A DNA stretch of 64,000 nucleotides from positions 1 to 64,000 of the forward strand of contig JAODAQ010000037.1 of assembly GCA_025463515.1 (NCBI GenBank). Reading direction: 5' to 3'. The stretch's first letter is position 1, and each line of letters starts with the position of its first letter. This document shows positions 1-8,664 of this stretch, piece by piece. Under the pieces are notes generated by a model. That model was not told the origin of the DNA. It ran no database searches and was given only the letters and a program-made list of their open reading frames with translations. The DNA comes from Rhodoglobus sp. Lineage in GTDB: Bacteria; Actinomycetota; Actinomycetes; Actinomycetales; Microbacteriaceae. The position numbers and the translations under genes were made by a program.

Positions 1-1
1 G

Positions 2-124
2 CCTGTCGCGACGACGCCGCCGCCCGCGGCGCCCCCGGTCACCCCTCCCGCTCCGCCGGCCCCGAACCAGCCGTCGCCCGGCATCCTGCTCAACGGCAAG
101 CCGATCGACCCCAAGCAGAAGTAG
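2..124 (+). CDS. C-terminal end of a Pro/Ala-rich protein (5' truncated by window)
   Basis: Open frame from base 2 ends ...NQPSPGILLNGKPIDPKQK-TAG at 122-124. Confidence 0.6.
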   Translation, partial: PVATTPPPAAPPVTPPAPPAPNQPSPGILLNGKPIDPKQK

Positions 125-144
125 CGCCGCAGTATCCTCGTCGC

Positions 145-543
145 GTGGACAGCGGCTACTCCGGCACACCCCAGCTCAAGAAGCTCGGCATCGCGCCGGG
201 GGTGCGCCTCGACGTGGTCGGGGCGCCCGAGGGCTGGCGGTTCGAGAGCGATCCCGTCGGCGTCGAACAGGCGGCGCCGGATGCCCCCGCCGACGTGATC
301 GTCGCGTTCTGCCGTAGCGCCGCCGAGGTGCGGCACGCCGTCGAGGCGCACGAGCCGCGCATCCGGCCCGCTGGCGCACTGTGGATCGTGTGGCCCCGCA
401 AGGCCGCCGGCCACGTGAGCGACGTCACCGAGAACCTGCTCAGGGAGGTCGCGCTGCCCCGCGGGCTCGTCGATGTGAAGGTCGCGGCCGTCGACGCGGA
501 CTGGTCCGGCGTCAAGCTCGTGTGGCGGCGGGAGAACCGCTAG
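145..543 (+). CDS. DUF3052 family protein
   Basis: GTG start; YSGTPQLKKLGI...GVRLDVVGAPEGW and WIVWPRK...WSGVKLVWRR pattern of DUF3052. Confidence 0.8.
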   Translation: MDSGYSGTPQLKKLGIAPGVRLDVVGAPEGWRFESDPVGVEQAAPDAPADVIVAFCRSAAEVRHAVEAHEPRIRPAGALWIVWPRKAAGHVSDVTENLLREVALPRGLVDVKVAAVDADWSGVKLVWRRENR

Positions 544-956
544 GGGCGATCCCGGCGGACCGCGAGCAGGAAGAGCAGGCCCACACCCGTCGCGAGGCCG
601 AGCACCAGGACGAGCGGCGCCGCGTACATGAGCACCTGGAGCGTGGTGTAGTCGATCGCCGACGTGGACTGCGTGTCGGAGAACAGGTCGCGGAGTCGGG
701 AGACGAGGTACAGGCCGCCGCCGATGAAGACGATCGCGGCGACTCCGATAGCGATCAGGAACGGGTTCGCGCGACGGGGCGACGGGTCGTCCTCGACCTC
801 GGGCTCGGCCTGCCGAGGGGGCTGCACCACGGGGAGTGCCTCGGGCACCGTGGCTGCCGGCCGTGCCTTGGCGGGCAGGGCCTCCGCGATCGGCCCGTCA
901 TAGCCGGGCTGGAATGCGGGGTCGAACCGGGGGTCGAACCGGGCGTCGTCGCTCAT
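540..956 (-). CDS. Small membrane protein, hypothetical
   Basis: 138 aa ORF with two hydrophobic segments; convergent with DUF3052 gene. Confidence 0.65.
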   Translation of the reverse strand: MSDDARFDPRFDPAFQPGYDGPIAEALPAKARPAATVPEALPVVQPPRQAEPEVEDDPSPRRANPFLIAIGVAAIVFIGGGLYLVSRLRDLFSDTQSTSAIDYTTLQVLMYAAPLVLVLGLATGVGLLFLLAVRRDRP

Positions 957-1016
957 GCTTCACGGTATCACCGCGGCCCGGACCGGTTCCCAGCCCGGTC
1001 TGGGATACTGGTGGAG

Positions 1017-2114
1017 ATGCGTGCCGTGCGATTCCTCACCAAGAACTCGCCCATCATCGTGCCCGTTCTCGCGATCGTCGTGCTGGCAATCGCCTGGAAC
1101 GTGAAGGAGCTGCCGCTCGTCGCGGTCATCCTCATCGCCCTCGTGCTCGGCGGCACCGTGCTCGCGGCGGTGCACCACGCCGAGGTCATCGCGCACAAGG
1201 TCGGCGAGCCGTTCGGGTCGCTCATCCTCGCGGTGGCGGTCACGGTCATCGAGGTCGCGCTCATCATCACGCTCGTGATCTCGGGCGGGCCGGATGCCGC
1301 TACCCTCGCCCGCGACACCGTCTTCGCCGCCGTGATGATCACGACGAACGGCATCGTCGGCGTCTCGCTCCTGGTCGGCGCGCTCCGGCACCGGATCGTG
1401 AACTTCAACGCCGAGGGCGCCGGCGCCCTGCTCGCGACAGTGACCGCGCTGGCCGTCCTCACCCTGGTGCTGCCCACGTTCACCTCGGCGCCCGGGCAGC
1501 AGTTCTCCCCCAGCCAGCTCGCGTTCGTCGCCGTCGCATCCCTCGCTCTGTACGGCCTGTTCGTGGCCACGCAGACGCGCGTGCACCGCGACTTCTTCCT
1601 CCCGGTCACGAAGGCCGGCAAGCCTGTCGAGCCGGATGAGCACGCCGAGGCGCCCACGAAGCGCGCAGCGCTCATCAGCCTCGGGCTGCTCATCGTCGCC
1701 CTCGTCTCGGTCGTGGGGCTCGCCAAGATCGAGTCGCCGTCGATCGAGGCCGGGGTGGTGGCCGTGGGCTTCCCGCCCTCGTTCGTCGGTGTCGTGATCG
1801 CGCTGCTCGTGCTCCTGCCGGAGAGCATCGCCGCGATCCGCGCTGCTCGCGCCGACCGCATCCAGACCAGCCTCAATCTCGCCCTCGGCTCGGCGATGGC
1901 GAGCATCGGCCTCACGATCCCCGCGATCGCCCTCGCCTCGGTCTTCCTCGCGGGGCCGCTCGTACTCGGCCTGGGCTCCACGCAGATCGTGCTGCTTCTG
2001 CTCACCGTCGTCGTGAGCATCCTGACCCTCGCACCGGGCCGCGCAACGCGCCTGCAGGGCGGGGTTCACCTGGTTCTGTTCGGCGCCTTCATCTTCCTGT
2101 CGATCGCGCCCTAG
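1017..2114 (+). CDS. Ca2+/H+ antiporter family protein (ChaA-like)
   Basis: MRAVRFLTKNSPIIVPVLAIV; multi-TM protein with EVIAHKVGEPFGSLILAVAVTVIEVALI and LLPESIAAIRAARADRIQTSLNLALGSAMASIGLTIP motifs. Confidence 0.85.
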   Translation: MRAVRFLTKNSPIIVPVLAIVVLAIAWNVKELPLVAVILIALVLGGTVLAAVHHAEVIAHKVGEPFGSLILAVAVTVIEVALIITLVISGGPDAATLARDTVFAAVMITTNGIVGVSLLVGALRHRIVNFNAEGAGALLATVTALAVLTLVLPTFTSAPGQQFSPSQLAFVAVASLALYGLFVATQTRVHRDFFLPVTKAGKPVEPDEHAEAPTKRAALISLGLLIVALVSVVGLAKIESPSIEAGVVAVGFPPSFVGVVIALLVLLPESIAAIRAARADRIQTSLNLALGSAMASIGLTIPAIALASVFLAGPLVLGLGSTQIVLLLLTVVVSILTLAPGRATRLQGGVHLVLFGAFIFLSIAP

Positions 2115-2214
2115 GGGCCCACTTCGACGTCGCCGACGCTCGGGCCGAGCGGTGCGGTACCCGGTCGTCCGTGCCTACGCCCAAGTCGAACCAGCCACAC
2201 GGCATACTGTCGAC

Positions 2215-2492
2215 ACCGAATTCAGGACAGTTCAGCCCAGCCGCGCGGGCGGTCGCTGAGACAGTCGGACCCAGCCGCGCAACAGACTCGCGACGCTCAC
2301 CGAATTCAGGACAGTTCAGCCCAGCCGCGCGGGCGGGCATTGAGACACGGACCCAGCCGCGCAGCAGACTCGCGACGCTCACCGTTTTCAGGACGTTGGG
2401 GCCCGCCGAGACGCGCAGCACGGGACGTCGCGAACCGCGCCTGAACGTCCTGAACGTCCTGAACGTCCTGAACGTCCTGAATACGGTGAGCG
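2215..2492. repeat. Intergenic tandem and inverted repeat block: ~83-bp unit in 2 copies plus a partial third, followed by an inverted copy of its core
   Basis: Units 2215-2298 and 2299-2380 (ACCGAATTCAGGACAGTTCAGCCCAGCCGCGCGGGCGG...GACTCGCGACGCTC), partial at 2381; CGCTCACCGAATTCAGGAC at 2294-2312 matches revcomp of 2474-2492 at 18/19. Confidence 0.85.
2441..2476. repeat. Four perfect copies of 9-bp tandem repeat CTGAACGTC
   Basis: CTGAACGTC x4 followed by CTGAATACGG. Confidence 0.95.
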
Positions 2493-2583
2493 AATTGCAT
2501 CCGGGCCGGCAGGCCCGCGGCGGCGCGACAGGGCTGGCCCCGACAGGGCTGGCTCGACAGGTGCGGCGGGGCCGAGTGCCGCC

Positions 2584-2949
2584 CTAGACGCGAGGCTCGT
2601 CCACGATGCCGATGAACCGGCTGCCGATGCCGTCGATCTCACCGCGCACGAACCCGTCAGGCAGAGCCGGCAGTTCGGAGGCGGCGTGCTCTTCGCAGCT
2701 GAGCCACGTGAATGCCGGCCACCACTTCTTGGGGCGGGCGGCCTCCGTGAATCCGCAGACGTCGCAGGTGAGCTGCACCCACACGGGCTTCTTCCCGGTG
2801 CGGTTCGCCCACGACTGCGCCAGCCAGGCGGGAGGGTCGGCGCGCATGGCGTCGAGCTCCTGCTCGCTCATGCGCGCGGGAAGGCCGTGGCGGTTGGCCA
2901 TCTCGAGCGGGATGTCGAGGCGAAGTGCGGCCTCCCTGCGCGAGATCAT
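2584..2949 (-). CDS. Hypothetical protein with CxxC motif
   Basis: 121 aa; LTCDVCGFTEAARPKKWWPAFTWLSCEEH. Confidence 0.6.
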   Translation of the reverse strand: MISRREAALRLDIPLEMANRHGLPARMSEQELDAMRADPPAWLAQSWANRTGKKPVWVQLTCDVCGFTEAARPKKWWPAFTWLSCEEHAASELPALPDGFVRGEIDGIGSRFIGIVDEPRV

Positions 2950-2965
2950 CCCGCAAGCCTAGGCG

Positions 2966-3319
2966 CTAGCTCCGGTCGTGCCGCTTGACGCTGTTGTCTT
3001 CCGAGACCACGGGCTCCCCGGTATCCGGCTCCTGGGTGAGGACGAGCCCCGCGCTGCTGCCCGCCGCGAGGATCATCGCCTCCACCCACGGGCGGTTCAG
3101 CCGGTGCTGCGCGGTCGTGGTGAAGCGGAAGGCGAGCGGGATCTCGGGGGCGATCCAGGCCGCGCTGCGACCGTCGCCGACGGCCCTGGTGTCGAACCAG
3201 CTCAGGAAGAAGCGCTCGTTGCGGCGCACCTTCACGCCGACCACAGCCTGGATGTGCGCGAGCACCCGGTCGTCGAACTCGACCCGGAGGTTGCCAGACC
3301 CGTACACGAGTGTGCCCAT
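2966..3319 (-). CDS. DUF7882-like small protein (paralog 1)
   Basis: MGTLVYGSGNLRVEFDDRVLAHIQAVVGVKVRRNERFFLSW; aligns along its length with the next ORF. Confidence 0.65.
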   Translation of the reverse strand: MGTLVYGSGNLRVEFDDRVLAHIQAVVGVKVRRNERFFLSWFDTRAVGDGRSAAWIAPEIPLAFRFTTTAQHRLNRPWVEAMILAAGSSAGLVLTQEPDTGEPVVSEDNSVKRHDRS

Positions 3320-3633
3320 CAGCTCTTCCCGTTCCCGTGGGGCTCATCGCGCAGCACGAGCCCGGCGCTGCTGTTGATCGACCGTGCCATCTCCTCGAGC
3401 CAGGCGGAGTTGAGCGACGGCACGCGGCTGCCCGCGTAGCGGAAGTACAGCGGGATGGCCGGATGCACCCACACGGTGCTCCGGCCCCCGCCCAGCAGGT
3501 CGCTGTCAGCCCAGCTGAAGTGGAACGCCTCGTTGCGCCGCAGCTTGTCCGAGAACACGACCTGCAGGTGCGAGAGCACGCGGTCCTCGAGCTTGATATC
3601 GATCGAGGGATGCCCGTAGATCAGCGAGCCCAC
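3319..3633 (-). CDS. DUF7882-like small protein (paralog 2)
   Basis: MGSLIYGHPSIDIKLEDRVLSHLQVVFSDKLRRNEAFHFSW; tandem paralog of the previous ORF. Confidence 0.65.
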   Translation of the reverse strand: MGSLIYGHPSIDIKLEDRVLSHLQVVFSDKLRRNEAFHFSWADSDLLGGGRSTVWVHPAIPLYFRYAGSRVPSLNSAWLEEMARSINSSAGLVLRDEPHGNGKS

Positions 3634-3634
3634 A

Positions 3635-3967
3635 TCACACCTCGTCCTCGTAGCCCTGCAGGTCGAAGCCGTCGAGCCCGTGCGCGAGGGGCGGCGTCTT
3701 GATCAGGCCGATCTGCTCCTTGAGGTAGGCCTCTGCACTGTCGTTGTCCGGCTCCGGGAACGGCGATCGAGCGGTCTCCGCCACCATGATCGTGGCGGGC
3801 CCGATGAGGAAGGTGGCCGTGACCTGGTCACCATCGGTACCGATTGCCTCGACATCCACGCTGTCCGCCGAGCTCTGCCGCGCCAGGAGCACGGCGTACT
3901 CCATCATCAGGTCGACGACCTCGTCGCCGAGCAGGAGCGACTTCTCGGCGTACATGACGTGCTTCAT
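3635..3967 (-). CDS. Hypothetical protein
   Basis: 110 aa; same strand and tightly spaced with the DUF7882-like pair. Confidence 0.6.
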   Translation of the reverse strand: MKHVMYAEKSLLLGDEVVDLMMEYAVLLARQSSADSVDVEAIGTDGDQVTATFLIGPATIMVAETARSPFPEPDNDSAEAYLKEQIGLIKTPPLAHGLDGFDLQGYEDEV

Positions 3968-4037
3968 ACCTCGACGGTACGGATGCCCGCGCCCGCCCGT
4001 AACGCCTTGACTGGTCAGACGTTTGGCGGTACGGAGC

Positions 4038-4277
4038 TCAGCAGTCGGGCAGGTCTACGAGGTTGTTGCGCCCCTGGCCGTCCCAGTTGGTGCGGAGGTA
4101 CTTGCCGAGCGGCCCGTTGGACACCTCGACTATCGAACCGGCCCCGCCGTCGAGCGGGACGTAGTACAGGTCGACGCCGCGCTCGATGCTGAGGATGGCA
4201 TCCGGATGACTGATCACGCCGAACTCGCCGCCGAGCGCGACGATGTTTCCCCACGGGTCTTTGCGGGTTCGGTACAC
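4038..4277 (-). CDS. DUF3892-like domain protein
   Basis: 79 aa; HPDAILSIERGVDLYYVPLDGGAGSIVEVSNGPLGKYLRT. Confidence 0.6.
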   Translation of the reverse strand: MYRTRKDPWGNIVALGGEFGVISHPDAILSIERGVDLYYVPLDGGAGSIVEVSNGPLGKYLRTNWDGQGRNNLVDLPDC

Positions 4278-4341
4278 GGGTAGCTCGGACAGGGCAGGTC
4301 CTCTTGCTCGATGTGTTATCGGTGCGGCAATTCTCGCACGA

Positions 4342-5091
4342 TCACCAGGTGCCGTCGGGCGATTTCACCACGGGAACTTCGACGTACGACCAGTGGCCGC
4401 CGTTGTCGTAGTGCCCGGTCGCCCACGGCGAGGCCCAGATCGCGGCTTCCGTGACGCTCGTCTCCGCCGAGGAGGCGAAGGCGGCGGCGATCTGCGAGTA
4501 CCCGCCGTTCTGCAGCAGGGCCTCCGCGGCATTCTGCGCGGCGATGTCGAGGGAGTCGTACGTGCCGGTTCCGCCGCCGCCGCCCGAGCCCCAGCCGTTG
4601 TTGAGGGGGTTGTTGCGGTTCCACCAGTCGTCGACGCCGTTCTCCTGGCGCATCCAGCGGGTGAAGACCGTGATGTTGTTGTCGCTCTGCGGCCAGCCCG
4701 CGTACAGCATCACGAGCTTCGCGAAGTCGTAGTTGGTGCCGCTGGCCTTGAGGCTGTCGATGCCGGGGGTGGCCGCGTAGGCGTCGCGCGGAACCACGGT
4801 GATCTCGGCCTTCGGCGAGACCGTCAGGGTCTGCGCGTTCGCGTCGATGTACGCGGTGAGCTGCTCGTCGACGCTCGGGCCCTTGGGCACTGAGACGACG
4901 GTGACGGCGATGAGCGCGACGACGACGGCTCCGACGCCGGCACCGATCACGAGCCGGCGCGGCGACCGGCGAGCGGCGTCAGCGAGCTGCCTCGGCGCGC
5001 GCTGGGCGCCGTCGAGAGCTGACGCGAGGACGGTGCGGGCCGAGGGCTTCGCTGTTTCGAGGCGGCGGCGCGGGGAGTGTGTAGGTCTCAT
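4342..5091 (-). CDS. Membrane-anchored extracytoplasmic protein, possible lysozyme-like fold
   Basis: MRPTHSPRRR; one TM segment then soluble domain WMRQENGVDDWWNRNNPLNNGWGSGGGGG. Confidence 0.6.
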   Translation of the reverse strand: MRPTHSPRRRLETAKPSARTVLASALDGAQRAPRQLADAARRSPRRLVIGAGVGAVVVALIAVTVVSVPKGPSVDEQLTAYIDANAQTLTVSPKAEITVVPRDAYAATPGIDSLKASGTNYDFAKLVMLYAGWPQSDNNITVFTRWMRQENGVDDWWNRNNPLNNGWGSGGGGGTGTYDSLDIAAQNAAEALLQNGGYSQIAAAFASSAETSVTEAAIWASPWATGHYDNGGHWSYVEVPVVKSPDGTW

Positions 5092-5175
5092 AGCAGTAGG
5101 GGCGCTGATGGCCGTCGGCCAGCGTAGGCGACGACCTTGGGCGTTCCCTGAGTGACCGGCGGCTAGGCTCGCAGC

Positions 5176-6171
5176 GTGACGGGAAATGCCACGCTCTACG
5201 ACGTCGCCCGGGCCGCGGGCGTCTCGCTCGCGACCGCGTCCCGATCCCTCAACGGCAGCACGCGCAAGGTCAACGAGGAGTACCGCCAGCGGGTCCTCGC
5301 CGCCGCTGAGCAGCTCGGCTACACCGCCAACGTCTCCGCCCAGGCCGTCGCCCGCGGCACCTCGGCGACCGTCGCCCTTCTCGTGAGCGACATCGCCGAC
5401 CCCTACTTCTCCGCGATCGCGGCCGGGGTCATCCGTGCCTCCGAGGAGCAGGGCCTCAATGTCACGATGGCGGTGACCGAGCGGGACGCGCAGCGCGAGC
5501 TCGAGCTGGTGCGCCTGCTGCGCGGCCAGCGGCCCCGGGTGCTCGTGCTCGCCGGGTCGCGCTTCACGGACGGCGCGGGCGACGAGCCACTCAGCGCCGA
5601 GCTGGAGTCTTTCACGGCGTCGGGCGGCCACGTGGTGCTCATCAGCCGTCACCGGCTCGCGTTCGACACCGTGGCGATCGACAACACGGGCGGGGCCGCT
5701 GCGCTCGCGGCATCCCTGGTCGATCTGGGCTACCGCGGGTTCGCGGTGCTGGCGGGCCCCGCGAACCTGGTGACAGCGCAGGACCGCGCCGCCGCCTTCA
5801 CCGGGGCACTCCCCGCCCCACCGGTGGCCGTCGTGCACGGCGCCTTCTCCCGTGACGCGGGCTACGCGGGGATGCTCGAGCTCATCGACCGGGGACTCGA
5901 CACCGTCGACCTGGTCTTCGCGGTCAACGACGTCATGGCCATCGGCGCCCTCGCCGCCCTCCGCGACCGGGGTATCGACGTCCCGGGGCGCATCGCCGTC
6001 GCCGGTTACGACGACATCTCCACCGCACGGGACGTGACCCCGGCCCTCACCACCGTGCGCGTCGACCTCGAGAGCGCGGGAGCCGCAGCCGTGGCGCTCG
6101 CGCTCGGCGACGGCGGCACCGTGCAGGTCGGCGCCGAGGTGGTCCTCCGCGCAAGCACCCCGCGGCGGTAG
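5176..6171 (+). CDS. LacI family transcriptional regulator
   Basis: GTG start; N-terminal HTH TLYDVARAAGVSLATASRSLNG, periplasmic-binding-like C-terminus. Confidence 0.93.
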   Translation: MTGNATLYDVARAAGVSLATASRSLNGSTRKVNEEYRQRVLAAAEQLGYTANVSAQAVARGTSATVALLVSDIADPYFSAIAAGVIRASEEQGLNVTMAVTERDAQRELELVRLLRGQRPRVLVLAGSRFTDGAGDEPLSAELESFTASGGHVVLISRHRLAFDTVAIDNTGGAAALAASLVDLGYRGFAVLAGPANLVTAQDRAAAFTGALPAPPVAVVHGAFSRDAGYAGMLELIDRGLDTVDLVFAVNDVMAIGALAALRDRGIDVPGRIAVAGYDDISTARDVTPALTTVRVDLESAGAAAVALALGDGGTVQVGAEVVLRASTPRR

Positions 6172-6217
6172 CGGCCGCGCCACCGCGCCGGCTCGCCCCG
6201 CCACGGACCAACGCCGT

Positions 6218-6275
6218 CGAGAGTGCAGTTTGACGGGGTGGAGTCGAGGGCGCACCCCGTCAAACTGCACTCTCG
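6218..6275. repeat. Large perfect inverted repeat (23-bp arms, 12-bp loop)
   Basis: CGAGAGTGCAGTTTGACGGGGTG (6218-6240) / CACCCCGTCAAACTGCACTCTCG (6253-6275). Confidence 0.95.
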
Positions 6276-6377
6276 GCGACGGGAGGGGGCCGGGCGAGCC
6301 CGGGCGAGGGGGGGCGGAAGAGGGCGGGGCGAAAGGGACAGGCCATTGCGGGCGGGATGCGCTTTCCGTACACTCCT

Positions 6378-6393
6378 TGGTAAGCGCTTTCCG
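6378..6393. promoter_or_regulatory. Putative LacI-family operator upstream of the oxidoreductase operon
   Basis: TGGTAAGCGCTTTCCG contains the AAGCGCTT palindrome, 26 bp before the GTG start. Confidence 0.55.
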
Positions 6394-6418
6394 GCGCGAC
6401 CACGATCGAGGAGCACGC

Positions 6419-7564
6419 GTGACCAGCATCGGCATCATCATGAACGGCGTCTCGGGGCGCATGGGCTACCGGCAGCACCTGCTGCGGTCGATCCTCGCGA
6501 TCCGCGAGCAGGGCGGCGTTCTGCTCTCCGACGGCACGCGCGTGCAGCTCGAGCCGATGCTCGTCGGCCGGAGCATCCCGAAGCTCAAGGAGCTCGCCGA
6601 CAAGCACGGCCTCACCCACTACACGAACGACCTCGACGAGGCGCTGGCCAACCCCGACTTCCCGATCTACTTCGACGCGCTCGTGACCCAGGCGCGCGTG
6701 CCCGCGATCAAGAAGGCGATCGCGGCGGGCAAGCACATCTACACCGAGAAGCCGACAGCCGAGAGCTTCGAGGACGCGCTCGAGCTGGCGCGCCTCGCGA
6801 CCGCGGCGGGCGTAAAGAACGGCGTCGTGCACGACAAGCTCTACCTGCCGGGCTTCCTGAAGCTGCGGCGCCTGATCGACTCCGGATTCTTCGGCGAGAT
6901 CCTCTCCGTGCGCGGCGAGTTCGGCTACTGGGTGTTCGAGGGCGACTGGCAGCCCGCCCAGCGCCCGAGCTGGAACTACCGCAGTGAGGACGGCGGCGGA
7001 ATCGTGAGCGACATGTTCGCCCACTGGAACTACGTGATCGAGAACCTGTTCGGCCGCATCGAGAGCGTCTACGCGCGGGCGGTCACGCACATCCCGACTC
7101 GCGTCGACGAGAACGACAAGCCCTACACGGCTACGGCGGATGACGCGGCCTACGGCATCTTCGAGGTCGAGAACGGCATCGTGGTGCAGCTGAACTCGAG
7201 CTGGGCGGTCCGGGTGAACCGGAAGGAGCTGGTCGAGTTCCAGGTGGACGGCACGCTCGGCTCGGCTGTCGTCGGACTGTTCGGCGCGCGCATCCAGCCC
7301 CGCAATGCCACCCCGAAGCCGGTGTGGAACCCCGACCTGCGCGAGACGCACGACTACTTCGCCGACTGGATCGAGGTTCCCGACAACGACGTCTTCGAGA
7401 ACGGCTTCAAGGTGCAGTGGGAGCAGTTCCTGCGGTACGTGCTCGAGGATGCGCCCTACGAGTTCGACCTGCTGGCCGGCGCCCGCGGGGTACGGCTGAG
7501 CGAGGAGGGGCTGCGCAGCTCCGCCGAGGGCCGCCGTATTGACCTGCCCCCGGTGACGCTGTGA
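6419..7564 (+). CDS. Gfo/Idh/MocA family oxidoreductase
   Basis: GIIMNGVSGRMGYRQHLLRSI nucleotide-binding N-terminus; AIAAGKHIYTEKPTA motif. Confidence 0.88.
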   Translation: MTSIGIIMNGVSGRMGYRQHLLRSILAIREQGGVLLSDGTRVQLEPMLVGRSIPKLKELADKHGLTHYTNDLDEALANPDFPIYFDALVTQARVPAIKKAIAAGKHIYTEKPTAESFEDALELARLATAAGVKNGVVHDKLYLPGFLKLRRLIDSGFFGEILSVRGEFGYWVFEGDWQPAQRPSWNYRSEDGGGIVSDMFAHWNYVIENLFGRIESVYARAVTHIPTRVDENDKPYTATADDAAYGIFEVENGIVVQLNSSWAVRVNRKELVEFQVDGTLGSAVVGLFGARIQPRNATPKPVWNPDLRETHDYFADWIEVPDNDVFENGFKVQWEQFLRYVLEDAPYEFDLLAGARGVRLSEEGLRSSAEGRRIDLPPVTL

Positions 7565-8664
7565 GGCTCGTTCCGTCTGCGGCGCCGGCGTTCACGAAGC
7601 CCGCCGCTCCCTTCACGGGCCGCGTGGCCTATGCCGCAGCGCACGTCGTCCCGCGCACCCTCGCCGAGAACGTGCCCGGCGCCCCAGCGGACATCGACTG
7701 GGACGCGACTCTGGCGTTCCGGCACCACGTGTGGTCCTGGGGCCTCGGGGTCGCCGACGCCATGGACACGGCCCAGCGCAACATGGGGCTCGACTGGGCG
7801 GCGTGCACCGAGCTGATCCGGCGCAGCGCTGCGGAGGCGGCATCCGTGGGCGGCGCTCTCGTCGTCGGCGTCAACACCGATCACGTCGCCGAGCCCGTCA
7901 TCTCGCTCGATGCCGTGATCGCGGCCTACCTCGAACAGCTGGAAGTCGCCGAGGATGCCGGCGCCGGCGTGGTGCTCATGGCCTCCCGGCACCTGGCTCG
8001 GGCCGCCACCACCGCCGCGGACTACGAGCGCGTGTACGGCGCAGTGCTCGAGCGCGCCGGATCCCCCGTGGTGCTGCACTGGCTCGGCGAGGCGTTCGAC
8101 GCGAACCTGGCGGGGTACTGGGGCTCGGGAGTGGTTTCGACAAGCTCAACCAGCGTGCTCCGCATCATCGAAGACAACGTCACTAAGGTCAGCGGCATCA
8201 AGATGTCGCTGCTCGACGCCGACGCCGAGATCGCGCTGCGATCGCGGCTGCCCGAGGGCGTGCGCATGTTCACCGGCGACGACTTCAACTTCGTGGGCCT
8301 GATCGAGAGCGGGTCGGATGCCCTCCTGGGCGCCTTCGCCGCGGTGGCGCCCAACGCCTCGGCGGCGATCCAGCGGCTCGACGCAGGCGACGTGGACGGC
8401 TACCGCGCCATCCTGGCCCCGACCGAGGCCCTCTCCCGGCAGGTGTTCGCCGCCCCCACGCAGTTCTACAAGACCGGGGTCGCCTTCCTCTCGTGGCTCA
8501 ACGGCCACCAGCCGTCGTTCACGATGGTGGGCGGTCTGCACTCCGCGCGCAGCCTCCCGCACCTCGCCGAGATCGTCCGGCTGGCCGACGCGGCGGGAGC
8601 ACTCGAGCTGCCCGAGCTGGCCGCCCAGCGCTGGAACGACCTGCTGAAGGTGAACTCGCTGTGA
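7561..8664 (+). CDS. DUF993 family protein (dihydrodipicolinate-synthase-like)
   Basis: 367 aa; HHVWSWGLGVADAMDTAQRNMGLDW and LHSARSLPHLAEIVRLADAAG; 4-bp overlap with upstream gene. Confidence 0.8.
   Translation: MRLVPSAAPAFTKPAAPFTGRVAYAAAHVVPRTLAENVPGAPADIDWDATLAFRHHVWSWGLGVADAMDTAQRNMGLDWAACTELIRRSAAEAASVGGALVVGVNTDHVAEPVISLDAVIAAYLEQLEVAEDAGAGVVLMASRHLARAATTAADYERVYGAVLERAGSPVVLHWLGEAFDANLAGYWGSGVVSTSSTSVLRIIEDNVTKVSGIKMSLLDADAEIALRSRLPEGVRMFTGDDFNFVGLIESGSDALLGAFAAVAPNASAAIQRLDAGDVDGYRAILAPTEALSRQVFAAPTQFYKTGVAFLSWLNGHQPSFTMVGGLHSARSLPHLAEIVRLADAAGALELPELAAQRWNDLLKVNSL
8132..8152. repeat. REP-like motif TGGTTTCGACAAGCTCAACCA inside the DUF993 gene
   Basis: 21-bp sequence read directly; encodes GVVSTSSTS in frame. 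Confidence 0.6.

Noticed and set aside
381-1016. N-terminal extension of the 381-2114 ORF
   Set aside because: The extension is Arg/Glu/Gly-rich shadow coding antisense to the 540-956 gene; the antiporter protein starts naturally at MRAVRF (1017).
960-2069. 369-aa minus-strand ORF and its 350-aa neighbour frame
   Set aside because: High-GC antisense shadow of the antiporter gene (compositionally biased D/E/R/H-rich translation).
2441-2476. Possible CRISPR-like array
   Set aside because: 9-bp head-to-tail tandem repeat with no spacers and no cas genes in the window.
2171-2587. 138-aa plus-strand ORF across the repeat block (and 2089-2421, 2306-2500 minus)
   Set aside because: Translation is just the repeats (LNVLNVLNVLNVLN); no coding evidence.
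6218-6275. Simple rho-independent terminator for lacI
   Set aside because: No T-tract on either side and unusually long perfect arms; kept as a repeat/palindrome instead, though termination is not excluded.
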